Positions 51,242 through 60,601 of a stretch of DNA of 64,000 nucleotides are shown here, one piece after another. Position 1 is the stretch's first letter, and each line of letters opens with the position of its first letter. The notes beneath the pieces are model-generated. The model was given only the letters and a program-made list of their open reading frames with translations. It was not told the DNA's origin and did no database searches. The stretch covers positions 138,029 to 202,028 of the forward strand of contig NZ_JAUFQB010000017.1 in NCBI RefSeq assembly GCF_030409525.1, read 5' to 3'. The stretch is from Kaistella yonginensis (GTDB taxonomy: Bacteria > Bacteroidota > Bacteroidia > Flavobacteriales > Weeksellaceae). The position numbers were made by a program, and so were the translations under genes.

Positions 51242-52648
51242 TTAGTTGTCGTATCCTGGGTTAGAAACTACTGGGCTGTTAGACAAATCAGTTTCGCTTC
51301 TTGGAATTGGGAACGCGTTCAGATTTACATCTGTGCTAGCAGACGTTGGTCTAGGTACGGCATCGCCCCATCTTCTTAGATCCCACTGACGAATACCTTC
51401 TCCTAAAAGTTCTTTCATACGTTCAGTTTTCAGCATCGCCATATCAACAGTTGTCGCTGCAGGAAGTCCGCGATTTGTTACAATCATATTGTAGTAAGCC
51501 AATGCCTTTGCAGGATCACCACCATTCAATTCGGCTTCGACACCGTTTAGTAATATTTCTTCGTAACGTAACATTTTAATATTATCAGCACCTACACCTT
51601 GGGTATATTTTCCGATACCATTGGCGTTAGAACTTGTTGATAAGTATCTTTCACCAGAAGTTGTAACGATGAATGCTTTTCTTACATCATTTGCGGCATA
51701 AGCTGCTAATGTTGCAGGTTTTACTACGATGTTACCGTACCCGTTGCGATTTAATCTTTGTCTGTAAGAGTTGGTTGATAGTGAAGCATTAATCCCCACT
51801 GCCAATTCAAAGATTGAGTTCGGTGCAGCACCATTTAAAGAAAATCTAAATGTTTCTTGTAATAATGAAGCAGCTGGGACAGAGTATCGAGCACTAAGTA
51901 CGATATCGTTGGTGAATGATCTTACTTTGCCATAGTCACCTTTGTAGAGGTAGAATCTAGAAGCTAAACCTTTCACCGCATTGATGGTTAGTTCTGTTTT
52001 AATCACATTACTTGCAGAACCATTGGCAGTCATTAGTTGTAATGCTTTGGTAAAGTCTGCATCAATTTGCGCTTCAGTTTCAGCGATCGTAGCTCTTGGC
52101 ATCAAAGCTTTTGGATCATATTTTAATGGAAGAACAACTCCCAATGTACCGCCAGTGTATTTTTGACCATATAATCTATGGGCATCAAAGAAGCCTATGG
52201 CTCTCATCGCATATGCTTGCCCTTGTGCATATCTGGCTTCCTCACGATCCAAATCACTTCCTTTTATTGTAGACATATCTGTATTAATTAAGATATTGGC
52301 TTTGGCAATTAAAGTATAAATCTGAGAATAGGTATTGGTTGCGTATGCATCGTTAGATAGCATGGTGTAATTCATTACGTTTTGGTAATAACCACCTGCT
52401 AAGTTACTTAACATTTCATCTGATCTTACTTCTCCGTATGCTAAGAAATCTGCACCGTAGTATGTATTTGATCTTAAAGACACATAGCCTCCTTTTACAA
52501 ACGCATCAACTTCGTTTAAGGTCGTTAATTCCGATTGCTGTACTTCTTGTGAAAACTCTCTTTCAACAAAATCGTCTGAACACGAGCTTGCAGTCATTGC
52601 AAAAGCAATTGAAAGTAATCCTATTTTTATTGTTTTATTCATTTTCAT
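51242..52648 (-). CDS. RagB/SusD family nutrient-uptake lipoprotein (pair 2)
   Basis: This 468-residue lipoprotein (lipobox TASSC near residue 23) is the substrate-binding lid of a SusCD complex. Typical blocks: EARYAQGQAYAMRAIGFFDA near residue 135, LPLKYDPKALMPRATIAETE near 175, AVKGLASRFYLYKGDYGKV near 225, and the C-terminal RYEEILLNGVEAELNGGDP and ERMKELLGEGIRQWDLRRWG near 420. It begins 6 bases after the SusC gene of this pair. Met1 and Met3 are both possible starts. Ligand unknown. Confidence 0.93.
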   Translation of the reverse strand: MKMNKTIKIGLLSIAFAMTASSCSDDFVEREFSQEVQQSELTTLNEVDAFVKGGYVSLRSNTYYGADFLAYGEVRSDEMLSNLAGGYYQNVMNYTMLSNDAYATNTYSQIYTLIAKANILINTDMSTIKGSDLDREEARYAQGQAYAMRAIGFFDAHRLYGQKYTGGTLGVVLPLKYDPKALMPRATIAETEAQIDADFTKALQLMTANGSASNVIKTELTINAVKGLASRFYLYKGDYGKVRSFTNDIVLSARYSVPAASLLQETFRFSLNGAAPNSIFELAVGINASLSTNSYRQRLNRNGYGNIVVKPATLAAYAANDVRKAFIVTTSGERYLSTSSNANGIGKYTQGVGADNIKMLRYEEILLNGVEAELNGGDPAKALAYYNMIVTNRGLPAATTVDMAMLKTERMKELLGEGIRQWDLRRWGDAVPRPTSASTDVNLNAFPIPRSETDLSNSPVVSNPGYDN

Positions 52649-52654
52649 ATTATT

Positions 52655-55465
52655 TTAAAAAGACATGTTAACACCAAACAAGAATGATTTTAATACCGGT
52701 AAAGCTAAGTTTGTGTAGCCTGAAACGTTGGTCTCTGGGTCAAATTTCAATCGGTCATCAAATCTATGAGTCCAGGCATTGTTTGCCATTACATAAACTT
52801 GGAAAGAATTAAGACCAGTACCATTTAATAAGCTTCTATCGAATGAATATCCTAATCTCGCGTTGCTTAATCTAATGTAATCTGCGTCATATAAGAATCT
52901 TGTAGACGCTGAGTTTGATCTCTTGTTTCCGTTAATGATTGGTTTTGGATTATTAGCAGTGGTATTTGTTGGTGTCCAGTAATCACCCATAACATCACCA
53001 TATCCTGGGTAATTCAGGGTGTATTGACCATCACTAAATGTGTAAGATGCCCAATCATCATAGATTTTACCACCTATTCCAAAAGTAAATTGTAAATCTA
53101 AATCAAATCCTTTGTAAGAAATGTTTGTATTTGCACCTCCGTACAAGTCGCTAATGAATGAACCTTGAACTGCTTGTTGAGCAATGTTATAGTTATTGGT
53201 CGTTTCACCATCAACTCCATTGATAAACCAAAGTGGATCACCATTGGCAGCATCTACACCTGCCCATTTTCTCAGGTAGAATGTACGCACTCCTTCACCA
53301 ACTCTAAGCGTTGTTGTTCCAGAGTTTACTGTACCTCCGTAGAGTTCAGTAATTTCATTCTCAAGAGTAGAAACGTTAGCTCCAATAGACCAGTTTACTT
53401 TATTACGGTCTCCTCTGAAGATATCAGCTTTCAATGAAAATTCATATCCTTTGTTCACCAAAGTTCCGACATTATCAACATAGTTTATCAAACCTTGCGC
53501 TCTAGATAATGGCAAGTTATAAATAAGGTCTTTGGTTTCTTTGTTAAAGTACTCCGCAGAAACAGTTAATCTATTTCTAAAGAATCCTAGATCTAAACCA
53601 ATATTCAAAGGATTAACCGTTTCCCAAGATAAATTTGGGTTAAATACTCTATTGTAAGTTGCTGCAGCGGTATCATCATAATTCGCTAAGAAACTATAGG
53701 TTGCGTATGGATTCGCGCTCACCTGATTTCCTAACTTACCGTAAGAAGCTCTAAACTTCATGAGTGAGATTTGCTCGATTTGCTTAATTGCATTTAATCT
53801 TGCTAAATCAACACCAACTCCTACAGACCAGAAATCACCTGCTTTTTTACCAGGAAGGAACTGGGACAACACGTCTCTTCTATATGAACCGTCTAGTAAT
53901 AATAGTTTATCATAGTCATAGTGTGCTGTTACCGCATAACCGTATCTCGATGAGATATCTAGTGTACCATTATAACCATAAGGAACAACAAAGTTAGACA
54001 AGGTAGTTAATGCTGGTGAACCTACGGTAATACCTGTGGCACTTAAGAATTTTCTGTCCGACTTATATGCTTCTTGAATCAAAGAGACTCCCACATTGTG
54101 CATCCCAATTTTTTTAGAATAATCTAAAATATTCTGAATGTTAAAGTTAAAGTACCTGTTTACAGATGTTCTTTGGTACCCGCCATAAGCATATCCATCA
54201 CCATGGGTAGGATTATAATAGGTATCTTCTTCAACATTAATGTACTCCGGTGCAAAGATTAACTTATATGTTAAGTTATCTAAAATTTTATATTCTGCGC
54301 TAAAGTTAGCGAAAGCTCTCATTGTACCTGCTTGGTTATAATTGTTTTCCAAAATATATCCTGGATTAAACATATTATTACTCAATCGGCTGTTTGCTGC
54401 GCTATAGTACCAAGTTCCATCTGGATTTCTAGCAGGATCCGTTGGTCTATTGAAATACTGAGCCAACATTGGGTTTGCGAATCCACCACCTTCACCAAGG
54501 GTTCTTGTTTTACCATGTGAAATTTGGAAATCGGTTGAGATTTTCAATTTCTCAGTCGCTTGGTATCCTAATTTTGTGGTATAAGACAATCTTTTGAAGA
54601 ATGAATTCTTCACGATACTGTTTTGATCGAACATGTTCGCCGAAGCATAGTAAGTGAATTTATCATTACCACCAGACATGCTGAAATCTGCATTTTGTTG
54701 ATAGCCATCTTTTCTTACAATATCAGCCCAATTGGTATCGGCCTGCGATCTAAAAATAGAAAGCACCGTTGCATTGTTAAATGATCCCGCGGTATATTGA
54801 TCTACCGTATAGTTTTGTCCTAAAAGGTTATTCAAACCATCTTTCAAATACTCTTTATATTCCCCAGCGGTAAAACCTCTATGTGGATCTACTGCTTGCT
54901 GATTAAAACCTGTATTAAAAGATAAGTTAAATCTTGGCTTTCCTTTTTTACCCGATTTCGTGGTAATAACAATAACTCCCGCACCTGCATCTGCACCATA
55001 AACTGCTGTAGAAACCGCATCCTTGAGCACAGTTACGCTCTCAATATCATCCGGATTCATGTTTGCAAGAATATTTGCAGTGGTGCTATTGGTGGTTAAA
55101 TCTCCGTTTGCAACACGTACTCCATCTACAATATAAATTGGAGTTGTCACTCCATTAATTGAAGAAATACCTCTTACCCTAACGTTAGAAAAACCTCCGG
55201 GTTGACCAGAAGCAGATCCGGTTTGTACCCCCGCAACACGACCTTGTAACATCTTATCTACCGATGCAACTGGTACATCCTGGATTGATTTTGAAGACAT
55301 TGTACTAATTGAGCCGGTCATTTCCTGAACGGTTTTCTTTTGACCGAAACCTACTACGATTACTTCGTCGATGTCCTCAACTTTTAGTGAGTCCTTTTGT
55401 GCCATAACCAATTGTCCTGTAAAAAACAGAACACCTGCGGTTAAAACTCTTAATTTCACATTCAT
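52655..55465 (-). CDS. SusC/RagA TonB-dependent outer-membrane receptor (pair 2)
   Basis: This 936-residue outer-membrane transporter imports a ligand handed over by SusD, powered by TonB. Signal peptide [20 protein letters not shown] ends MAQ; the TonB box region DEVIVVGFG follows at once, so the CarboxypepD_reg domain common at the start of SusC proteins is missing. The plug domain holds VPVASVDKMLQGRVAGVQTG, IYIVDGVRVANG and VTVLKDAVSTAVYGADAGAG. The barrel ends in KSFLFGVNMSF with a C-terminal Phe. It is the first gene of its pair; SusD follows after 6 bases. Substrate unknown: no degradative enzyme lies nearby. Confidence 0.94.
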   Translation of the reverse strand: MNVKLRVLTAGVLFFTGQLVMAQKDSLKVEDIDEVIVVGFGQKKTVQEMTGSISTMSSKSIQDVPVASVDKMLQGRVAGVQTGSASGQPGGFSNVRVRGISSINGVTTPIYIVDGVRVANGDLTTNSTTANILANMNPDDIESVTVLKDAVSTAVYGADAGAGVIVITTKSGKKGKPRFNLSFNTGFNQQAVDPHRGFTAGEYKEYLKDGLNNLLGQNYTVDQYTAGSFNNATVLSIFRSQADTNWADIVRKDGYQQNADFSMSGGNDKFTYYASANMFDQNSIVKNSFFKRLSYTTKLGYQATEKLKISTDFQISHGKTRTLGEGGGFANPMLAQYFNRPTDPARNPDGTWYYSAANSRLSNNMFNPGYILENNYNQAGTMRAFANFSAEYKILDNLTYKLIFAPEYINVEEDTYYNPTHGDGYAYGGYQRTSVNRYFNFNIQNILDYSKKIGMHNVGVSLIQEAYKSDRKFLSATGITVGSPALTTLSNFVVPYGYNGTLDISSRYGYAVTAHYDYDKLLLLDGSYRRDVLSQFLPGKKAGDFWSVGVGVDLARLNAIKQIEQISLMKFRASYGKLGNQVSANPYATYSFLANYDDTAAATYNRVFNPNLSWETVNPLNIGLDLGFFRNRLTVSAEYFNKETKDLIYNLPLSRAQGLINYVDNVGTLVNKGYEFSLKADIFRGDRNKVNWSIGANVSTLENEITELYGGTVNSGTTTLRVGEGVRTFYLRKWAGVDAANGDPLWFINGVDGETTNNYNIAQQAVQGSFISDLYGGANTNISYKGFDLDLQFTFGIGGKIYDDWASYTFSDGQYTLNYPGYGDVMGDYWTPTNTTANNPKPIINGNKRSNSASTRFLYDADYIRLSNARLGYSFDRSLLNGTGLNSFQVYVMANNAWTHRFDDRLKFDPETNVSGYTNLALPVLKSFLFGVNMSF

Positions 55466-55491
55466 ATTAACACTTTTTAATATTTAATGTA

Positions 55492-55522
55492 CAAAGATGT
55501 TAATTAATATTAATATAAACAA
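55492..55522 (-). promoter_or_regulatory. Promoter of SusC gene 2
   Basis: On the minus strand TTG (55520-55522), a 20-base spacer and CATCTTTG (55492-55499) lie 26 bases before the ATG. The arrangement is shared with SusC genes 1 and 3. Confidence 0.65.
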
Positions 55523-55523
55523 C

Positions 55524-55558
55524 TTAGCAGGGTGATTAGCAGGGTTATAGCAGAGTTA
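55524..55558. repeat. Three 12-base direct repeats beside the SusC-2 promoter
   Basis: TTAGCAGGGTGA, TTAGCAGGGTTA and TAGCAGAGTTA run in tandem, starting one base beyond the -33 TTG. Their position directly upstream of -33 and their helical-turn spacing suggest an activator site. Confidence 0.5.
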
Positions 55559-55810
55559 ATACATTGTGTTTAATGCAAGTTAATATTAAATTTTTTATTG
55601 GTATCACCACAATATTATATTTTTTGTTTAGGATAATTCATGTTAGTTGTGTTTTTGTTAAGAGAAATAAAATTTATTTTTAAAACGTTAAAATTTCCAT
55701 CATTTTTTGCTTCAGATAGTTAAATTCGAATTATAGCGGAATTTACCCTCGCATAAAAAGTTTTTAAATTGTAATACATAATAGAGAAATAAATCAATTA
55801 AAAACAAAAA

Positions 55811-55832
55811 AAACCGCCAACAAAGGCGGTTT
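55811..55832 (-). terminator. Terminator after the first SusD gene
   Basis: The stem AAACCGCC/GGCGGTTT (6-base loop) lies 66 bases past the stop; a run of T follows on the minus strand. Confidence 0.8.
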
Positions 55833-55898
55833 CTAAATGAAAAATTCTAATTAATATAATGTTTTGTCAGGTGAAGAACATTATTTTGAATCATGATA

Positions 55899-57410
55899 TT
55901 ATAAATCATTCTGCTTCACCAATCCTTTTGAAGCATCAATTTCATCCTGTGGGATTAACCAAGTCCATCTTGGATCACCTGCTGGCACTTGCAATAAATT
56001 GTTCGTAACCACCGCTGAATGATTAGCTCCTGTTCTGTCTAAAGGTAAGTTCAGTCTTTTTAAATCCAAGAATCTAAATCCTTCACCCCACAACTCTAAT
56101 CTTCTGCTGGTCAAAACTTCATCGATATAAGCTTGACCAGTAGTGGTTGCTCCTGCATATGCTGGATTTCTATTTTTTTCAAATTCATTGAAAACGATTT
56201 TAGACTGTGGCTCTTTGCTGTCTCTAGCCAAGGCTTCTGCTTCAATCAAGTACATTTCTGCCGCTCTCATGAAAGGGATGTCGCCTAAACTGGTGCTGTT
56301 ATCAATTGTACCACTGCTGTTTACAGAGAGGAATTTTTGAGATGTGTACGGAAACTTTGAATAGGTGCTTGGTAAATTCAATGAAGTATGCGCTCCAGTT
56401 GGATCAATCACTTGCGTTCTTACGTCGGTCGTCGCAAATTTCGCGTAGAGTAAATTATTCACCACTTTTGGTGCTTGCCGAATTTGAGATGAGTTATAAT
56501 TTCTAGACATATACGCCATGAAATTCCCAAAGTAGTCCGAGGTTGTATCGAGTGGCTTGTACCCCCACATCCATTCTCCGCTTGCATAACTATTGAAACC
56601 TGTTTTAAAGGTTGCGTTGCTCATCAAAGCAAAACCTTGTCTCGCTTCTTTTGCGTAGGTTGCAGCTTCAGGATATCTCCCTTGTACCAAGGCTACCCTT
56701 GCCATCAAGCCTTTTACAACGTTTGAATTGAAATGCGATTTATTGGATCTTGTTTTGCCTGTTAGCAAAGTGAAACTTTGTAGTAAATCGTTGTTGATAG
56801 CGGTGTATACTTCCTCTAAGGTTGATCTTGGGATCGGCTCAAAAGAATTGTCAAAACGCAATGGTAGACCTAGCTGTGCATTATTACCTCCCGCAACATA
56901 TCTTTTTGCATAAATCTGTGCCAACATAAAATAAGATTGTGCTCTGAAAGCATAAGCTTCACCCATTAACCTATCTTTTTCTGTCTGATCACCCGTTACT
57001 GCTGGCGTATTGTTGATGACAATGTTAGCCATTCTAATCTGCTCATAATAAAAGTCATAAGGATAGAATAAATTCCCTGAGTTTGGGTTGGCGTTATCCA
57101 GCCATCTGATGGTACTCACATACCAATTGGGACCAGTTGCTGGGAAGATTAAATCTTCACCCATTACGTCCATATAAATCATGATACCAGTGGCACCATT
57201 TTGTCCCTGGCTGCTGTTCTGTCTGTAATGCATATTTCTATGCATTCCATTAATAATGGTATTAATATTTGCTATTGAACTTGTTGCCAGTTGCTCACTC
57301 ACCGCATCGGTGGGGCCGGTTTCTAAATAATCTCTTTCGCAAGAAGCGGTCATGCTTAGCATCAGTGAAGCAGCAGCAAAAAGAAGTGTTTTTTTATTAA
57401 TAAATTTCAT
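55899..57410 (-). CDS. RagB/SusD family nutrient-uptake lipoprotein (pair 1)
   Basis: This 503-residue lipoprotein (lipobox MTASC, Cys near residue 24) is a SusD-type lid. Blocks include LMGEAYAFRAQSYFMLAQIY near residue 148, LPLRFDNSFEPIPRSTLEEV near 183, VVKGLMARVALVQGRYPEA near 228, MRAAEMYLIEAEALARDS near 378 and RRLELWGEGFRFLDLKRLNL near 440. It begins 10 bases after its SusC gene. The sequence is well diverged from the other two SusD proteins, so a different ligand is likely. Confidence 0.94.
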   Translation of the reverse strand: MKFINKKTLLFAAASLMLSMTASCERDYLETGPTDAVSEQLATSSIANINTIINGMHRNMHYRQNSSQGQNGATGIMIYMDVMGEDLIFPATGPNWYVSTIRWLDNANPNSGNLFYPYDFYYEQIRMANIVINNTPAVTGDQTEKDRLMGEAYAFRAQSYFMLAQIYAKRYVAGGNNAQLGLPLRFDNSFEPIPRSTLEEVYTAINNDLLQSFTLLTGKTRSNKSHFNSNVVKGLMARVALVQGRYPEAATYAKEARQGFALMSNATFKTGFNSYASGEWMWGYKPLDTTSDYFGNFMAYMSRNYNSSQIRQAPKVVNNLLYAKFATTDVRTQVIDPTGAHTSLNLPSTYSKFPYTSQKFLSVNSSGTIDNSTSLGDIPFMRAAEMYLIEAEALARDSKEPQSKIVFNEFEKNRNPAYAGATTTGQAYIDEVLTSRRLELWGEGFRFLDLKRLNLPLDRTGANHSAVVTNNLLQVPAGDPRWTWLIPQDEIDASKGLVKQNDL

Positions 57411-57420
57411 TTTGTCTGAT

Positions 57421-60354
57421 TTAAAAAGTTGTACTTAATCCAAAGGTTACAATTCTGGAAGGAGAATATCGATTACTCACCGTTCCATTGAAAGACTGAT
57501 AAGGTTCTAGGCCTTTTCTTTTACTTGAAAGCCAAAGATTTTCACCACTTACAAATAATTTTAAGCTGCTAATCCCTACACTTTTAATAACCTCTTTATT
57601 GAAATTATAGCCAAGTGAAGCATTTCTTAGCATCACATAGCTTGCATCGACTAACCATCTAGACGAACCAGCATTCGAGTCGGAAGCTGTAGTCGCATTC
57701 AAAATTGGCACATTTGTGATCTGCCCCGGGGTTGTCCAGCGGTCTAGCATGTCTGTATGGGTTGCTCCACCTTGTGGGTAAGCCTCCATAATTGCAGCGT
57801 AGTTAGCATCATAAATCTTACCACCAAACTGGTAATTTAAGGCGCCTGATAATTCCCAATTTTTAATATTTAAAGTTGTAGATACGTTACCAAAGAAATC
57901 TGGAATTGCAGATCCTTGATACTCATATTTCGCTTTAACTTGTCTTGTTGTAACCAAGGTTCCGTTAACTGTTCTAACGTCTGCGGCGGTAAGATCAGGA
58001 TATGCATTTTGATCTAAAACATACAAGGCAGCTCCATCAGATGGATCAACACCATACCATGTTTTCAACCAGAAAGCATAGAGGTCTTTACCAACCATTA
58101 ATTTTTTGCTACCATTGATGATTTCATCTTGTGGCAATTTGGTAAGTTCATTTTTATAGGAAGTACCATACGCATTTACAGTCCATTTGATGTTTTGATT
58201 TTTAATTACATCTGCACTTAGCGTTATCTCATAACCTTTATTGGTTACATTACCAATGTTGGTTTCGATACTATTCCCCGGAATACCCGCATTAAGTGGA
58301 GTTTTGGTTGGGAAAAGCATGTCTTTCGTTTCGGTTGAGTAGTATTCTAATGTACCTCTTACTCTTCTATTAAACAATTCAAATTCTAAAGCAACATCAG
58401 ATTGCGCTTTTGTTTCCCACGAAACCGTTGGATCAGCTACAACGCCAAGTCTAATTCCAGGTTCAGCACCATTGTTGAAGCCCAAATCAAATAGAGATTG
58501 ATAAGCAAACCAGCTATCCAAAGCATCATTACCAACTTCTCCGTATGAACCTCTTAGCTTTAAGAAATCAATACTTTTAACATTGCTGATGAAATTTTCT
58601 TTAGAAATCACCCAACCGGCACCTGCCGACCAGAATGAAGCCCATCTAACGTCTGTTGCAAATCTAGAAGAAGCATCCCAACGAATAGAACTTTCTAAAA
58701 GATATTTCTCCATAAAATTATAGTTTAGACGGCCAAACCAGCTTTCTTTTGTTCTATTAGAGAATCTAGAGTCAAGTGTTGTATTGTCTACAAAACCACC
58801 AAATTCATAAGATCCTACAATACTTTGATTTCTTTTATATCCGTATAAATTATCAAATTTATACTCGCTGTTTTCATGTCCGGCAAGCACTGTAAAGCCA
58901 TGATTACCGATTACTCTATCATAAGTAAGCAACTGATTAAAAGTATAATCTCGGCGTAAGTACGTGTCTCTTGACGCAGCACCAATTCCTATAGCATCAC
59001 CAATTTCGGTATTGGTAAAAGTCTTGTTATAGGTTCCACGGAAATTGTAGGCACCATTAGTCCTGAACGTCAATTCCGGAAGTAATTTAAATTCTGCATA
59101 AGCACTTCCTTGTAAGTTATAGGTATTGGTAATGTTTTCATTCAGTAAAGTTTCCCAAACAACATTTCGACCAGATGCTGCTCCAGTACCTCTTAGTGCT
59201 CCTGCATCATAAAGCACTTCGCCATTAGAATCATATAATCTCGCTCCAGTTACAGGATCATGTTGATAAGGGCTATAAATAGGACCCATTGTTCTGGTCC
59301 AACGGAATGGATTGATAAATGAAGCATTACTACTAACCCCATCAACAGCATTTGAACCACTGCTTACGGAACCATTTAAGCTTGTTCCTAATTTTAACCA
59401 AGATTTAACTTGAGAATCCATATTTACACGAAGCCCAATTCGTTCAAAATCTGATTTGATCACATATCCTTCTTCCTTCAAATAGTTAATTGAGCTATAA
59501 AAAGTACTTTTATCATTACCACCACTATAGCTTAGATTATGATCTTGTCTCACTCCAACACCCATTAAAGCGTCTGCCCAGTCAAAGTCATCATATTTCA
59601 ACTGTGCTCCTGGACTAAGAACTCCATTTACAACTAACTGATTATTAGGAACATTATAAACATTTGTTTTTAAATTCCCTGGGATTAAATTAGTACTTGC
59701 CCATGCATTAGACGCTGCTAATCCTTCGGCAGGAACAGAAGTTCTTCGCCCATTTCTCATTGCTTCCCAAGCGAGTACATAATAATCAGCTGGCTTCACG
59801 CGGTCATATTCTTGCACGAATCTACCAATAATACCAGTACTGGTATTAAGAGTTACTTTAGAAGAATTCTTTTTACCTCTTTTGGTGGTAATTAAAATTA
59901 CACCATTTGCCGCAGCTGATCCATATAACGAAGTTGACGCTGCATCTTTCAATACATTCAAACTTTCGATATCGTTAGGATTAATTGAGTTTAGATTGCC
60001 CGGAAACGGTGTGCCATCAACAACAATTAAAGGATCACTAGTTACAGAAAAAGATCCCGCTCCTCTAATTCTAATGGAGATCCCATCGCCAGGTTGACCA
60101 GAACCGGCTGCAATTTGAATCCCTGCTCCAGCACCATCTAATGCTTGAAGCACATTCGAAATCGGACGATCTTCAATTTCCTTTGCACCGATTTGTACGT
60201 TCGCACCAGTAAGGGTAGACTTCTTCTGGGTTCCATAGGCAACTACTACAACTTCCTCTATATTCTGAGTTTTCGTTGAATCCTTCTGCGCCATCGCCGC
60301 TTGGCCTGTAAAAAACAGTACTCCTGCGGTTAAAACTTTTAATTTCACATTCAT
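57421..60354 (-). CDS. SusC/RagA TonB-dependent outer-membrane receptor (pair 1)
   Basis: This 977-residue outer-membrane transporter has signal peptide MNVKLKVLTAGVLFFTGQAA (ending MAQ), then TonB box region IEEVVVVAYGTQKKSTLTG and a plug domain with PISNVLQALDGAGAGIQIA, LIVVDGTPFPGN and LNVLKDAASTSLYGSAAANG. The barrel has the GRLNYNFMEKYLLESSIRWD pattern near residue 545 that other SusC proteins share, and ends RIVTFGLSTTF. The CarboxypepD_reg domain is missing. SusD follows after 10 bases. No glycoside hydrolase, sulfatase or peptidase is adjacent, so the substrate cannot be inferred. Confidence 0.94.
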   Translation of the reverse strand: MNVKLKVLTAGVLFFTGQAAMAQKDSTKTQNIEEVVVVAYGTQKKSTLTGANVQIGAKEIEDRPISNVLQALDGAGAGIQIAAGSGQPGDGISIRIRGAGSFSVTSDPLIVVDGTPFPGNLNSINPNDIESLNVLKDAASTSLYGSAAANGVILITTKRGKKNSSKVTLNTSTGIIGRFVQEYDRVKPADYYVLAWEAMRNGRRTSVPAEGLAASNAWASTNLIPGNLKTNVYNVPNNQLVVNGVLSPGAQLKYDDFDWADALMGVGVRQDHNLSYSGGNDKSTFYSSINYLKEEGYVIKSDFERIGLRVNMDSQVKSWLKLGTSLNGSVSSGSNAVDGVSSNASFINPFRWTRTMGPIYSPYQHDPVTGARLYDSNGEVLYDAGALRGTGAASGRNVVWETLLNENITNTYNLQGSAYAEFKLLPELTFRTNGAYNFRGTYNKTFTNTEIGDAIGIGAASRDTYLRRDYTFNQLLTYDRVIGNHGFTVLAGHENSEYKFDNLYGYKRNQSIVGSYEFGGFVDNTTLDSRFSNRTKESWFGRLNYNFMEKYLLESSIRWDASSRFATDVRWASFWSAGAGWVISKENFISNVKSIDFLKLRGSYGEVGNDALDSWFAYQSLFDLGFNNGAEPGIRLGVVADPTVSWETKAQSDVALEFELFNRRVRGTLEYYSTETKDMLFPTKTPLNAGIPGNSIETNIGNVTNKGYEITLSADVIKNQNIKWTVNAYGTSYKNELTKLPQDEIINGSKKLMVGKDLYAFWLKTWYGVDPSDGAALYVLDQNAYPDLTAADVRTVNGTLVTTRQVKAKYEYQGSAIPDFFGNVSTTLNIKNWELSGALNYQFGGKIYDANYAAIMEAYPQGGATHTDMLDRWTTPGQITNVPILNATTASDSNAGSSRWLVDASYVMLRNASLGYNFNKEVIKSVGISSLKLFVSGENLWLSSKRKGLEPYQSFNGTVSNRYSPSRIVTFGLSTTF

Positions 60355-60380
60355 ATTAACACATTTTAATATTTAATCGT

Positions 60381-60411
60381 CAAATATGTTAATTAATTTT
60401 AACACCCACAA
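60381..60411 (-). promoter_or_regulatory. Promoter of SusC gene 1
   Basis: On the minus strand TTG (60409-60411), a 20-base spacer and CATATTTG (60381-60388) lie 26 bases before the ATG, as in the other two SusC genes. Confidence 0.65.
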
Positions 60412-60471
60412 CAACAAATGTGATGATCGAGTAATTTATTTTAGAATATGATAAAGAATTAGAGTAACTAA

Positions 60472-60597
60472 ATGTGCTTTTACTACGAAACAATCTTTAC
60501 AATTGCGGTTTTGATAATTTTCATACCGGGTATTTTCATTTATTTTGGAGCAATGCATCTTTTGCAATTGTTATTTATATTAATTCTAAATTGCTAG
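60472..60597 (+). CDS. Possible 41-residue hydrophobic protein
   Basis: The plus-strand frame begins ATG, ends TAG and encodes a 41-residue peptide that is hydrophobic almost throughout (MCFYYETIFTIAVLIIFIPG, then IFIYFGAMHLLQLLFILIL and NC), so it could be a single- or two-pass membrane peptide. A strong terminator starts four bases after its stop with a T run in this direction. No -7 box is obvious and AT-rich DNA favours such frames by chance, so this is only a candidate. Confidence 0.3.
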   Translation: MCFYYETIFTIAVLIIFIPGIFIYFGAMHLLQLLFILILNC

Positions 60598-60601
60598 ACG
60601 T

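Larger units (their letters stand above)
55466..55898. other. Intergenic region between SusCD pairs 1 and 2 (433 bases)
   Basis: No gene is seen. It holds the SusC-2 promoter (55492-55522), three imperfect 12-base direct repeats next to it (55524-55558) and the terminator of SusD-1 (55811-55832). The middle, about 55570-55800, is AT-rich with nothing I can assign. Confidence 0.6.
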
